From contig JASSKH010000006.1 of assembly GCA_031763025.1 (NCBI GenBank), forward strand, positions 11,591,979-11,655,978: 64,000 nt of DNA, written 5' to 3'. Source of the stretch: Macrocystis pyrifera (Eukaryota; Sar; Phaeophyceae; Laminariales; Laminariaceae). Shown here one piece after another: positions 12,201 to 22,299 of the stretch. Positions within the stretch are counted from its first letter, which is position 1; the number at the start of each line of letters is the position of its first letter. Under the pieces are notes generated by a model. That model made no database searches, was not told where the DNA came from, and saw only the letters and a list, made by a program, of their open reading frames with translations. The position numbers and the translations under genes are program-made.

Positions 12201-15200
12201 GTTGAACCTGTACTGCACAGATATTGCACAACATATATATTTTAACGACAGATTAGGATGTACCAGGTACAGCAGATGATCTACCGCTGCTGCTGGTGCT
12301 GGTGCTGCTGCCGCTGTAGCGTAATGTGTCCGACGGGTGCAACACTACTATTAATACTTACACTCGTAGTGATATGGTAAAAATGTTTGCAATTTTCGCG
12401 CGTGCGAGTGGTTCGCTGATACACCACCAGCGCAGGGCTTCACCAGGCGCACCTCTTGAGCTCAAAAATGTCCTCCTCCGTGGACCCGCCCATGCCTTGG
12501 GAGCGGCAGCGAAGGGAAAAGCCGAGGTCGTAGTCCTGTCACCCCAGACAGAAGAGCGACAAGTTTCCGGCACAACGCAACGAGCGCGCAGGGTGGTGCG
12601 GCGGCGGCGGCGGCGGGGGGGGAGGGGTGGGGTACTCATTTATTGCTCGCCTTAGTCATTTGACCATTGACCACGCATCGCCTTCGAGAAGGAGCACCGT
12701 TCCTACTCCTAATAGAGAGAGAGACATCTCCAACAGTTGGGCGCTCACTACGCTGTTTCCATATATTACATAGTTTTTTTTATTAATCTTAATCTTGCTC
12801 CCTGGGAGGTACCAGCAAAGGGAGCTTGTTTAGTTCAGGGGGTTGGGGTCTGCTTTGCTCGTGTTTTGAATTTTACTTTTTTTTGTGTTTGTCGCCGTTT
12901 TCACAAAGTCAACGAGCGAAAACTCCAAGCACATTGCAAAAATAAGGTGTCTCTGGGACGTCTTGGGAAAGAAACCGCTGTGTGCCCCCCTTATACACTA
13001 CATACATCACATACTTAGGGTTAGGGTTGGCGTCGTTTGCCTACGACGCTGTAAAACACGCCTCTCACTGCGTGAGCTAGACAACCAGGGCATCGTTTCG
13101 TTTTCGCCGTTTTTTTTTGCGGCCACCACGGCTGGCGGTCGAGCTAGATAATTTGTGCGGGGAGGAGAACCTTAACTCCGCACAAGGCGGATGACAGTAT
13201 CACGTAGTATGTACCTGGTATATGGTAAGGCATTACCATATACCCACGAGGCAGATACATGGTACGAATTCCGCGTCGAAAAACGAAGGAAGAAGATGGA
13301 ACTTTAAAATTGTGAAGACATGCAACTTTCGAGTCGAAAGACGAAAAACGAAGAACGAAAAACGAAACGCGAAGAACGAAAAACAAGAGACGAAAAACGG
13401 AAAACGAAAAAAAGAAAACACCCCTCACCTCCACCCGGAACTCCCAGCACAAGTAGCAGCCGGCGGCGACGACGAAGGTCTGGGTGAGCGTGCTGCCGCG
13501 CGGGACAAGAAGCCCGGTGGCACCCTCTTTTCTCAGAACCCGGCCCGAGCCGTCCTCTCTCAGCTGCTCACCGACAAATTCTTCGAACGATTTCGCGCTT
13601 GCCACGAGCATCTGAGCGAGAAAGCAAACACAAAACAAAAACAAGCACGGAGGGTACGATGAGACGGTAGGTTAGAGTTGCAGCAGAATAACCCGTGCCA
13701 CGGTCGGCAGGTGGAGGGTATACGGTGAAATGAGAGCTGATTGCTACTTATTCGAGAACATGGTTGAGGGTCACTGTGTACTGTGTAAAGAGACGAATAC
13801 GACTAACCCTAAATCTAACCCCAAGGCTAAGCCAATCAGACCAACCCTAGCCCTGACCTTGACCCTGACCCTATAAGCCAATCAGACCAACCCTAACCCT
13901 GGCAGAATAAGTCAATCAGACTAACTCTGGCCCTAACCCTGACCCTATAAGCCAATCAGACCAACCCTAACCCCGACCCTATAAGCCAAATCAAATCAAC
14001 CCTAACCCTAAGTCTAAACCAATCAGACCAACCCCAACCCTACCCCTGACCCAATAAGCCAATCAGACCAACCCTCACCCTGATCCTATAAGCCAATCAG
14101 ACCAACCCTAAGCCTGACCCTATGAGCCAATCAGACCGAATCTCGAAAAAGTGGTGAGCTCTACCAGATGAAGTGGGGGGTTAGTCTAAGTCTTCAGAGT
14201 CGCCTTAGGGCTAGGGATAGGGAGTAGGGGTGCGCCTACACAGCAGTTTTTTTTCTAGGGCTCCTCTCACTCCGGAGCTGTGCACACCTCTCGGCAGAAA
14301 TACAAGAAACGCTTGGTCTTTACATTGATGTTTAAACGGTTCTTGCATTTCCGACCAGAGCATAGGCCCGTGAATAAGAAATAAACCTTGTTAACAATAA
14401 GAACGCAAGGTTCGCTTTTTGGAGGGACGCCAGCAAGAAAAAAATACTAAGAAATCGTGCTCAGCGGCGATCGCTTCACCAAACTCCTACCAAATGTACA
14501 ATAGATAGCCCATGATACTATACTAAGCTTCAAGGCTAAACAAAGACGAGGCTTGCTGCTGAGATCATCATTGTGGGAGTTTCTTGTCGGCAAGCCCATC
14601 CTGATGTATGTACGTCACCCAACACCTTACTTACAAAATAAAAATAATACAATTCTGGCCGTAAATATAAGGACCTTCCAGACACTAATATGAATACCAA
14701 GCAGTTCTCACTTTCAGACTGGTTTATGGGCTCAACCCGATGAGCTATGCAGTGGGCCAGGCTTTTGACGAATAATTTGGTTGTGTTGGGAATTTGGTTG
14801 AGCTGGGTTGCTTGTTGTCCGTTTCTCTGCCGGTACACGCCTCTCAGCGTAAATGTAACGACCGCTCGGTATTCCTTGATAGTATCTAAACCGTCCTTAT
14901 TTTTCCGAGCAGAGTGGTAGCATGGCAGATCCTGAAATTGCTGTGGGAAAGAAGTGACCAAAATGGCATTTTTTTTCAAAACCGAAAGTATTCTTGGGTT
15001 AGAGTAGATTTCTGCGGGTTGGTTAGCAAAACGGAGCAACTTCTTATTACGCCTGTTCGACCAATCAGCTAGATCCCTCCTCGTGTTTGTCCGTTTCAAA
15101 TACTTTTATAGCAGCCCAAACCGGATTGGATTGTCGCAGACACCCTTGAGAAAAAGCACTGTATAGTATTGCAGAGCAATGTTTTTCACGTGAGAATCCC

Positions 15201-18200
15201 CGTCAGTCGCAAGCTATGTGTGCTAAAAAATCCCCCGCCTCCATACCCCCTCTTTTTGCCTCAAGAGGGGAATAAGGCAATAAACTATTCCAATGAAATA
15301 CATCGGACTGAGCGCACAAATGTTGGAGGTATCTCTATTTTGGGAGTAGGAACGTGTACCCCGTCTCGAAAGGGATGCGTGATTAATGGTCAAATGTCTA
15401 AGGCAAGCCACAAATGAGTACGCCCTCTCCCCCCCTACCGCCCACCCTTCATGCGACTCGCCCGACACCTCACGTTTCGCTTCGCGCTTGGTGCAAGCAA
15501 CCAAATGCCTGCCTGGCCGGTGAAAACCCGACGTGCTCCGTCCCGGCATTGTAGGGATGCGAGGATCGATGGTCGAATGACTAAGGCGAGCCACAAATGA
15601 GTACACGTACACTCCGCCGTCCCTACAATACGACTACGGCCATGCATGCTTGCACACCCCCTCCCCCCCCCCCCCCCTACCGCCTACGTAGCGTGGGTTG
15701 TTTAGGTTGCAGACCCGTATCGGGGGTATTTATCCTGCAGCATTCACCATACCGGTAGCACCATATTATACCTTGCCGATTGTCCGTGACGTAGCGGTGA
15801 ACCCTACCCTTGCCGTCCCAGCGGCGGTGGACACGATGGTTGCGGCGGCACCCGCGGCGCGCCTCAGTTGAGGAGACTCGCTCAGGGCCTGGCAATGAGG
15901 CCAGCCACAAAAAAAGGCGCAAGAAAAAGTTGGCGAAAGGCGACCAATATTGCTGTGGTTTTTATGGGTCGGGTCAGGAAGTTGTTAAAAGACCTCGCCG
16001 TTATGTTCGGGTCAGGTTAGGACATGGGGGGGAGGGGCGTACTCATTTACTGCTTGCTATAGTAATTTCACCATTGACGCAATCCTTGCAAGACAGAGCA
16101 CCGCTCCTACTCCTAATGAGAGACACCTCCAACAGCTGGGCGCTCGTTACTTTGTTTCCGTATGTTGCATGTATATATTTGGCTTATATTATCCCCTTCC
16201 CGTGCGGGGGGGTGATTTGCTCAAAAGACTGGCAACTGGGCGTTGGTCATTATCTTGGTGATGCGTGCCTTCTTTCCAGTTCGTAGCGTAGGGCCACCCG
16301 GACTCCCTTGCCTTCTCTCTTGCCTGCTATTCGCTTTCACCTTGTTCTTTTCGTTTTCTTTGCCCTCTGTCTATTTCTTTTCTCTCTCTTCAGTTGTCCT
16401 GCCTCGCAGCTCTCAGCTCTTTGTTCGTTTTTGCGTATTTTGTTCGCGTGTGCGTATTCATAGCCACTGCAGCTCTCCCTATTGATGGACTTTCGTTTTG
16501 TCTCGTTTTCTTTTTTGTCTAATATGTAAGTTTGTGTATTCGTTGGCGTGTTTTCGCGTGCGTATTCTCTTGCGTATTCTCTCTCACGGATTATCATGAT
16601 TCCCTGCTTTTCTCCTTTTTCTTCTCATTGTTCCGCCTGTCCATCTTCCTTTGGATTTTAATTGACTCGACCTGATGTGTTTCAGTTTGTTTCGGGCCCC
16701 TCAGTTTTGGTTGCAACTTGTACAAAGCATATGCAATGTATGCATCTGGTGCATACGTACGCTCTGCCTCTTCTCTTTTTTCTTGTTTGAAGCGTACGAT
16801 GTGCTTCAGTTACGATGTGTATCGTACCGCTTTGAATGTACCTGGTGTGTTTTTTTTGTTTTTTTATCCTGAGGTATTCTTCCACGTCAGGGTTTTTTGG
16901 AGCCTGCCTGCCCTGTGACCATCGGCTAGATTTTGGACGATGAGTTTATGTGAGAACAACAACAACAACAACAACAACTTTTTTTGCGGGTCGGGTCGGG
17001 TCGACCCGACCCGATCCGACCCGCCAGGTGTAACCAATCCCGTGAACAGCCCCGGATAACCCCTCCCCCCCGTCTCGAAAGGGATGCGTGGTCAATGGTT
17101 GAATGACTAAGGCAAGCAACAAATAAGTACGCCCTCCCTCCCCCACCCCCCAGGCCCAAGTCTCACCTCCGCCGCCCGAATAAAGCGCTCTCCAACATAC
17201 CCCCGCTCCCCGGAGTTCCACCCGCGCTCGCGTGCATTCGCCACCACCCTCACCCCCTCCTCCTCCTCCTCTTTTCCCTCCCCCTCACCATCACCATCGC
17301 CAGTTCCCATGGTTCCTTCGAGCTTACCCGAAGAAAACACGGTCGTCTCTCCCTCCACCAGCACCCGTCGCGACTTCGCTTTGGCGTCTCCTGCTCTGGC
17401 ACCTGCCGCGGCTGTCGCGGAGGCCGAGATGAAAGCCTCCGAAGACTCCGAAAAGCCCGAATACTCTGGAAGCGGCGCATGTTCTATCGGCAGCGGCGTG
17501 GCGGCGGCGGCGAGTGAAGCGGTGGCGGTTCCGGCGGCGGCGGTGGCGGTGGTGACAGATGTTTCGCTAGATTCTGTCCCCGCGAAAGATTCGTCGAAGG
17601 AAAAGCCCGGGTAGGGCAGCCTTAACCCCTGCCGAAAATTCGACGCGTCTATCGGCGTATTTTCGGTGGAAGCGCTGGGGGTAGGGGGGGACGTGATCGG
17701 ACCGGCGAGAAACGGAGAATACAATTCTGGCGGAGAGCCGGGTTGGAGTGTGTACTCACCGACCATAGGGTCAGGGGCAATCGAAGTGGAAAAAACGGAA
17801 CGCCAGCTCGGGGCCATTGCAAGCCCTTTACGCTCCTCGATGGATACTACGGCCGATGATTGGCTGATGGCGTCAGGAGGAGTGCCGGTTGGTTGAGGGG
17901 TGGACGATGATTGGCTGATGGCGCCGATAGGCTGGGAAGCAACCGCGGCGGAAAGGCCGGAACGCCTGCTGGAGGCTGTTGGAAACCCTCTGGACTCTTC
18001 GATGGAGGGACCGCTCAATGATTGGCTGATGCCGCCAAGAGGAAACTCTTCGCCGGACGGAGGGGTGGATGATGATTGGCTGATGGCGCCACCGGGAGGA
18101 GGAAGAGGTTCCTGGATAGACGCGACGGAGGTAGTACTCGTATCAACTTGCGGGGCGTGCCGCTGAGGGTTCGAGACCTTCATCTCGTCAATCACCTGTT

Positions 18201-21200
18201 GTTTCCGTTGAGAGTAGAAGGAGGATTGTGGGAAAACGGTGCAGCAAAAGAAAGCAGTCAGCAAACTCACGTGTACGTACAGTGTACATCCGCGGCGAGG
18301 GGTAGCATTGAAAACAAAGAGTACATTCAGTACCCGACAGTTTTTTTATAGCAATTTACGTACAGGCGCGTGCCAGCACGGACTACAGGAGTATATCGTA
18401 GCACTCTATTTTTATGAGGACCCTCACCGAAAGGCGTTGTTTTTCTTCACCTAGAAACTTGAATTCGGAGGCAAAATTAAAGCCGGACCCGACGAAACAC
18501 ATCACACACACAACACACACACAACGCATGAAACACACCACTTTCGTGTCATAAAACGCTATTACGGGGGACCATAGTAAATAGGACCTATGGTGCGCAC
18601 AAAAACCTATATATTTACCTATTTTTTTCGAACGATATTTGGTCCTATTTACTGTGGTCCCCCGTAATAGTGGGACTTTCCAACAATGTTGGCCGGCCCT
18701 TCTCAGTCCTCATTTTTTTTTGGCGTAAAAAATGTTACCGAACAACGTCTGCAGCGGTTAACCGAGGCGTCGGTTCCAGCCTCTTTGAGGACTCAGGGAT
18801 CGCGACTCGCGACCCAAGTTTGGCGTTGTCAACCGTGTGCGTGCAGGAAGGGTGAGTGTCCAACGGTGGCACAAGTGGATGCCAAACGTGCTGCGCGCGT
18901 GTCTCCTGGAGTCTGTCTCCCTACGCTGCAAGGTGGACAAAACACTCCCCACCACCCCAGTGTTCTATAGCCCGAACTGCGCTCGGTGCGACCAATGCTG
19001 CACGTACTCGTAGTCGGCAATACTTACACACTGGGAGGCGTTCCACAATAGAGGTATCACATTTAGACAACAAAAACTCTCTGGGCTACCACGGCGTCCG
19101 TCCTGCCGGGCGCCAATTAACCCTTCTACTAAGACTGCTGTCCCAGTTTGGGGACAAACCAGTCAAATTTCAAGTAGTTTGTCCCCAAAACGGGACTACA
19201 GTCCTAAAAGGCTTAAAGGGGGCAACAAATACGGCAGTTCGTGGGGATATCTATATCCAAGTATTGAGGGTGCGCGCCCCATACATCCCTAGCATCGGTC
19301 AGTCACTCGCATTCATATGTTTGCTCTCGTTGAATGAAGTCAGCAGTATACCTTTGGGAGACAGAGGAGCCTAAGAAAATTCAGGGTGAGTCTCTATCGT
19401 AGCACGCCTCCGTAAAGAGCGTTGAAATCGCACAGGGGCAGTGATGCGATCGTTTTTTTTTCAGCGCTCGATGTTTCCAGAACGGGGAACGGTTGCCAAT
19501 ACCAAACAAGGGAGGCGTTTTCGGGAATACTTGGTTCTAGAGAGAGCCTTCCGAAAATGTAAAGTTCGATTTTAAAAGCACCCTTAACCCTTAACCATCA
19601 ACTTTCAGAAGTTCAGTCCTGTTTTGGGGACGAAGCCCTCAATTTCCAAGTACTTTGTCCCTAAACGGGACTGCGGCCGTAAAAGGGAAAATGCGGTTGT
19701 CGCAAAAAATTGAGCAGCGCTGAAAAAAAAACGATCGCACCCCCCCCACCGTACGAGCTCAACACTCTTTGCTCTTTACAGTAGTTCACACAGTTTTCTC
19801 CTTTCATGTCCTGAAGGGGTTCGGTAGCATTGCATTCGCAGCAGGATTTTTATATGCACCCTGTGGTAACGTGGGAACGAGAAGAACCCGTTGAAAGCGC
19901 CTTGTCTTTCTCGATCGAGCAGCGGCCGTTGATTGAACGTGACTATCGTGTGGGTGGTCGGAAAAAAAACATGCGATCGTTGTGTGTTCGTAGAGCGCGA
20001 CTTCTTCAGAAGGAAGAGAGAGTTCGCCGTGCGAAGTCCGTAGAACGGCGGGAGGGATATACAACCTGAACGACCCCTGCCAAAATATAATACAAAACAC
20101 AGGACAGAAGGTTTGTCCCGTTGCAGAAACCGCCAGAGATCGTGTGTGCCGGTAGATCATATGCGTTATTCTGTCATAAAAGACGCCGGGCATTTAAAAC
20201 TCTTCGCAGCCAATCATATTTATCATTGTACCTGATACGAAAGAGAATACGGCACATCAAGGAGACACGTGTAGCGCATCTATTGATGGCCCGTTGGCGT
20301 CAAATATATTCATTGTACGGCCACGTGTTGACTTCTTGACTGCCTGCTCTTGCCCACCCATACTAAAACTAGTTTGTTAAGGCGAAATTGGTCCTTGCTG
20401 TGCACTAAAAGACCGATTTCCTTATACGAATATCTGTACATTACTTCGAAGTATGATATCAACAACATTGTTGATCGGCACACATAGCGCAGACTGAAAA
20501 CGTTATTTGTAGCGTAGCCATCAATTAGCTGGTAACAATTTATGCCGTTCACCAGGGGCAACTTCAACCTTCAAGTAAGTGGGTGACCAGCAAGCAGTAC
20601 GAAGTGAACGGCTAAAAAAGAGGGAAAAAAATGTCACGGGATATCTTCCCAATTTACCAAGCAATTATCAAACACACACGAAGAAAATTGTACTCGTTCT
20701 GCATGTTGCAAAACATGACAAAAAACATATGGTACGTGTCGTACGTGCAGAGCAGTGCGAGTACATGTACATATCTCGTCGTACCTACTGTAGTACATGT
20801 TGGCACCCGAGCTACTGTACAGTCCTGGGATCGAGCTCAAACCTCGAGCGTGTCCAGGACGACCTTCCCGTCTAAATTTCCTTTGTATACTGCTGTAGTA
20901 GCGTTTGTGCGGAAGATGATCGTACGAAGATTACAGTAGTTCGAAAAAGACGAAAAAAAAGCACTATTAAAATAACATACGTGTACATACACGGAAAAAA
21001 ACGAATTCAATACATGTGTCGGCGATGAATGTAGCATACCTCTTGCAAGCGTCCCCAGGGGCCCTGTGGCGGCTGGCCAGGGGCGCCGCCGCCGGAGGAG
21101 GGAGCAGCCGAAGTGCTTGTCCAGATACCCGGAGTGAGCGTTGAAGAGTCGAACGACGACGAGGAAGTAGGTAAACATGAGGAGGCGAGAGGCGGAGGAG

Positions 21201-21794
21201 CCGCCGCCGCATCACCACTGCCGCCACTTGCCAATCTCCCCACCGACATCGCCGCCGCTGCTGTAATCGAATATCCCGAATCTTGATGCGGACCGCCTTG
21301 GTTCATCTCGGAAATGTTCGTTCCAGTAGTAGTAGCAGCAGCAGCGTCGGAACCATCGTGATCACCCAACGAGGATACTATTGCTGTCCCTCCTGCTGCT
21401 GTTGCTGCGGCATACGACACCTCGACCGTCGGCGATTCCATCTCGAGCTCGAAAATCCCAGACAGGACCGAGCGGGAGCTGGGTAGGTCTTGCTCGGCCT
21501 GCTGCGTCATGGGCGATGATAAGGTCACTTGTGAGTTCAAGTGATCTTCATGACGAGCAGTATCATCATGATGAGACGGCCCGAAGAACGTCCGCATCTC
21601 TCGGTGCTTGGCACGTGTCTCGGTGATGTGCTTCGTCGAACCAGTTGCAGTAGTCGTCGCCGTGGTTCCAGCAGCGGCTTCGATGCCAGGAGCTGTGGAA
21701 GGCGACGGTGCTGCTGCCGCTGCTGCTGACGGTGATTCCGGCACTGGCACATCCGGGATCAGGTCCAGCCGCAAATTTGCAGCAGCAGATTGAG

Positions 21795-21831
<37 letters not shown>

Positions 21832-22299
21832 CTTGGGTGTTGCGACTGCCGGAGAACGGTCCTTTCGCACAGGAGACCTCGTCGTGGAACAAATTGGTGC
21901 GGCGAGACTAGAGCTAATCGCAGCAGCAGCAGCATGAGGATCGTCGACAGCAATAGTAGCTGCAGGGCCAGCTTCGTCTGTGGCCTCCCAGGCTGGAGAT
22001 AATGCTGGGTAGATAATGCCTGATGCAGCTGCTGGAGATGACGCGAAAGTCCTGAACTCCGTGGTGTAGCTAGGGCCGGAACTCGAAGCGCTGGCTGGGG
22101 AAGGTGGAGGAAGGTGCTGATAGACATCGCGAGGCACATCTGGCGTGGGAGGTGCAACGATCGTAAGAGCCACGGCCTCGGTTCGGCCTTGCTGTTCAGC
22201 AGCTGAGGTATCCATACGGTCGACGGGTGGCGCCAGGTGGTAATTGGGCTCCCGTCCTTCCTGCCCTTGCCTTTTGTCTGGCACCGGTTTTGCTTGGTT
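8512..22299 (-). CDS. GOLD-domain protein (split gene, 5' end not found)
   Basis: I read six exons on the minus strand: 22299-21040, 18195-17167, 13611-13429, 12535-12453, 11514-11394 and 9252-8512. All have GT-AG borders and matching phases (0, 0, 0, 2, 0). The first two encode about 760 residues of Ser/Ala/Thr/Pro-rich low complexity with no recognised domain. Exons at 13.5, 12.5 and 11.4 kb encode one GOLD domain: a start like LLVPRGSTLTQTFVVAAG, then CYLCWEFRVE, DYDLGFSLRC and a final WDNSYSRLRPKTLAYKV. GOLD domains are beta-sandwich protein- or membrane-interaction modules found in p24/TMED, SEC14-like and related trafficking proteins; here no transmembrane segment or SEC14 lipid-binding domain was seen. 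The last exon is an acidic, Gly-rich tail ending SERRPS-like (TERRPS). A role in membrane traffic is inference. The start codon and any upstream exons remain unknown. Confidence 0.75.
9253..11393 (-). other. Intron of the GOLD gene; no other gene recognised
   Basis: Contains CGGTCGGTCGGT repeats near 9312, degenerate repeats of the CCGAAACCGAACTCGG type at about 9845-10110, and one copy (10470-10585) of a repeat whose inverted partner lies at 20810-20925. An ORF of 157 codons at 9838 has only repeat-derived sequence and is not supported. Confidence 0.5.
10470..10585. repeat. Dispersed repeat, inverted partner at 20810-20925
   Basis: The two copies share GACCGATCACCTTCCGCACA / TTGTGCGGAAGATGATCG, the ACGCTACTACAGCAG block, AAGGTCGTCCTGGACACG and TTTGAGCTCGATCCCAGGAC in opposite orientations. 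Both lie in introns of the GOLD gene. Confidence 0.8.
11394..11514 (-). CDS. GOLD gene exon: last GOLD strands
   Basis: The acceptor GCCGCAG is followed by G, which completes an Arg codon from the previous exon. The exon then encodes YGAGETFQGRW, AAAVLVMVWDNSYSRL and RPKTLAYK before donor GTTGGT. The WDNS-S-L-KTL-YK pattern is the diagnostic C-terminal signature of GOLD domains. Length 121 nt fits phase 2 in, phase 0 out. Confidence 0.85.
11900..12260. repeat. Composite GATC-rich element carrying a MITE-1 copy
   Basis: A GATC-rich body with the phrases GATCTAGCTCATGTTGCCGG and GTGGGAG is split by a palindromic MITE at about 11958-12066. The MITE's target may have been the element itself, giving nested insertion. 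Confidence 0.7.
11958..12066. mobile_element. MITE-1 copy (palindromic, about 110 bp)
   Basis: Left arm TATTACGGGGGTCTATAG and right arm CTATGGTCCCCCGTAATA are near-perfect inverted repeats. The interior carries the family-typical AAAACCTATATAT and TTTTTACTAACAATATTTGG. Confidence 0.85.
12453..12535 (-). CDS. GOLD gene exon: central GOLD strands
   Basis: Encodes DYDLGFSLRCRSQGMGGSTE, then EDIFELK. The DIGF-like start continues WEFRVE from the preceding exon in phase 0. The 83-nt exon ends AAGAG before donor GTGCGC in phase 2, which the next exon completes as Arg. Confidence 0.85.
12636..12780 (+). repeat. SINE-like repeat, subtype B
   Basis: Follows a G-rich head. Starts GTACTCATTTATTGCTCGCC, with TAGTCATTTGACCATTGACC, CACCTCC-like phrases after a block ending GGAGCACCGTTCC, and GTTGGGCGCTCACTACG. 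Other subtype B copies lie near 16.0, 41.4, 41.6, 46.0, 46.1 and 46.95 kb, and in reverse near 15.4, 17.1 and 36.8 kb. Confidence 0.8.
13429..13611 (-). CDS. GOLD gene exon: first GOLD strands
   Basis: The acceptor CTCAG precedes ATG CTC GTG. It encodes MLVASAKSFEEFVGEQLR, a linker, then LVPRGSTLTQTFVVAAGC and YLCWEFRVE before donor GTGAGG. The 'VP-G-T-...W-F' pattern marks the start of a GOLD domain. Exactly 61 codons, phase 0 at both ends. Confidence 0.8.
13803..14140. repeat. Telomere-like minisatellite, unit about 36 bp
   Basis: Repeated units combine CCCTAACCCTGACCCT with ATAAGCCAATCAGACCAA. It lies in a GOLD gene intron. It resembles interstitial telomeric sequence but has a fixed non-telomeric half in each unit. 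Confidence 0.85.
14285..14915. mobile_element. Cluster of three MITE-3 type palindromes
   Basis: Short imperfect palindromes near 14290-14360, 14650-14720 and 14830-14915. Each pairs a GTAAATATAAGGACC-like arm with a TGTCTAAACGGTCCTTA-like arm around ATATGAA or ACATTGA. Related copies occur at 32825-32890, 37372-37437 and 63045-63112. Confidence 0.6.
15355..15650 (-). repeat. SINE-like repeats, subtypes B and A in reverse, adjacent
   Basis: The reverse complement shows a truncated subtype B at about 15355-15420 and a subtype A copy at about 15440-15650. The subtype A copy includes CATGCATGGCCGTAGTCGTA and GGGACGGAGCACGTCGGGTT. Confidence 0.75.
16030..16180 (+). repeat. SINE-like repeat, subtype B
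   Basis: Preceded by a short G run. Contains GTACTCATTTACTGCTTGC, GAGCACCGCTCCTACTCC, GACACCTCCAACAGCTGGGC and GCTCGTTACTTTGTTTCCG. Confidence 0.8.
16181..17055. other. GOLD gene intron; T-rich, no other gene recognised
   Basis: A T/C-rich stretch with (CAA)n at 16958-16979 and a palindromic GGGTC tract at 16987-17027. Opposite-strand ORFs here are short and have no domains. Confidence 0.45.
17060..17130 (-). repeat. SINE-like repeat, subtype B, truncated, reverse
   Basis: The reverse complement reads GTACTTATTTGTTGCTTGCC and TTAGTCATTCAACCATTGAC, then CACGCATCCCTTTCGAGACG and stops in a G/C run. Confidence 0.8.
17167..18195 (-). CDS. GOLD gene exon: Ser/Ala-rich low-complexity region
   Basis: A 343-codon exon between acceptor CAACAG and donor GTGAGA, phase 0 on both sides. 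It opens VIDEMKVSNPQRHAPQVDTS. The first third holds four or five imperfect repeats around AISQSSSTP, alternating with IEES/IEER and SWRS motifs. An acidic, Glu-rich run (EGEGKEEEEEGV) and GERFIRAAE close it. No fold is recognised; the composition suggests disorder. The plus-strand ORFs over this exon are shadows. Confidence 0.7.
18559..18670. mobile_element. MITE-1 copy
   Basis: Arms CTATTACGGGGGACCATAG and CTGTGGTCCCCCGTAATAG are inverted repeats. The interior has AAAACCTATATATTTACC and AACGATATTTGGTCC. Confidence 0.9.
19128..19690. mobile_element. Two MITE-2 copies (19128-19215 and 19604-19690)
   Basis: Each is a palindrome built on GTTTGGGGACAAACCA and TTTGTCCCCAAAACGGGACT, ending in AGTCCTAAAAGG or a variant, separated by TCAAATTTCAAGTA. 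The same family occurs near 28.3, 29.7, 45.1 and 57.7 kb. Confidence 0.8.
19691..20809. other. GOLD gene intron; no other gene recognised
   Basis: No domain-bearing ORF and no repeat match found. The short ORFs on both strands have no supporting splice or homology signals. Confidence 0.4.
20810..20925. repeat. Dispersed repeat, inverted partner of 10470-10585
   Basis: Reverse complement of the 10.5-kb copy over about 110 bp with few mismatches. Confidence 0.8.
21040..22299 (-). CDS. GOLD gene exon: Ala/Ser/Thr-rich, CAG/CTG tract
   Basis: The minus-strand frame is open from an acceptor-like ATCGCAG (exon start 22299) to donor GTATGC after LQE, about 420 codons. An alternative is that translation starts inside, at the Met of MDTSAAEQQGRTEAVALT. 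The sequence is low complexity, with SSSSSSSSSSS coded by a CTG/CAG microsatellite at 21797-21829 and several Ala runs. The phase-0 donor joins the 18.2-kb exon as RLQE|VIDEM. No domain recognised. The 5' limit is the least certain boundary in this gene. Confidence 0.6.

Noticed and set aside
13222-13662. Plus-strand 146-codon ORF opposite the first GOLD-domain exon
   Set aside because: Lys/Asn-rich translation of AACGAAAAACGAA repeats followed by the antisense of a supported exon.
17309-18270. Plus-strand ORFs opposite the Ser-rich GOLD exon
   Set aside because: The minus strand has acceptor, donor and matching phases; the plus strand has none.
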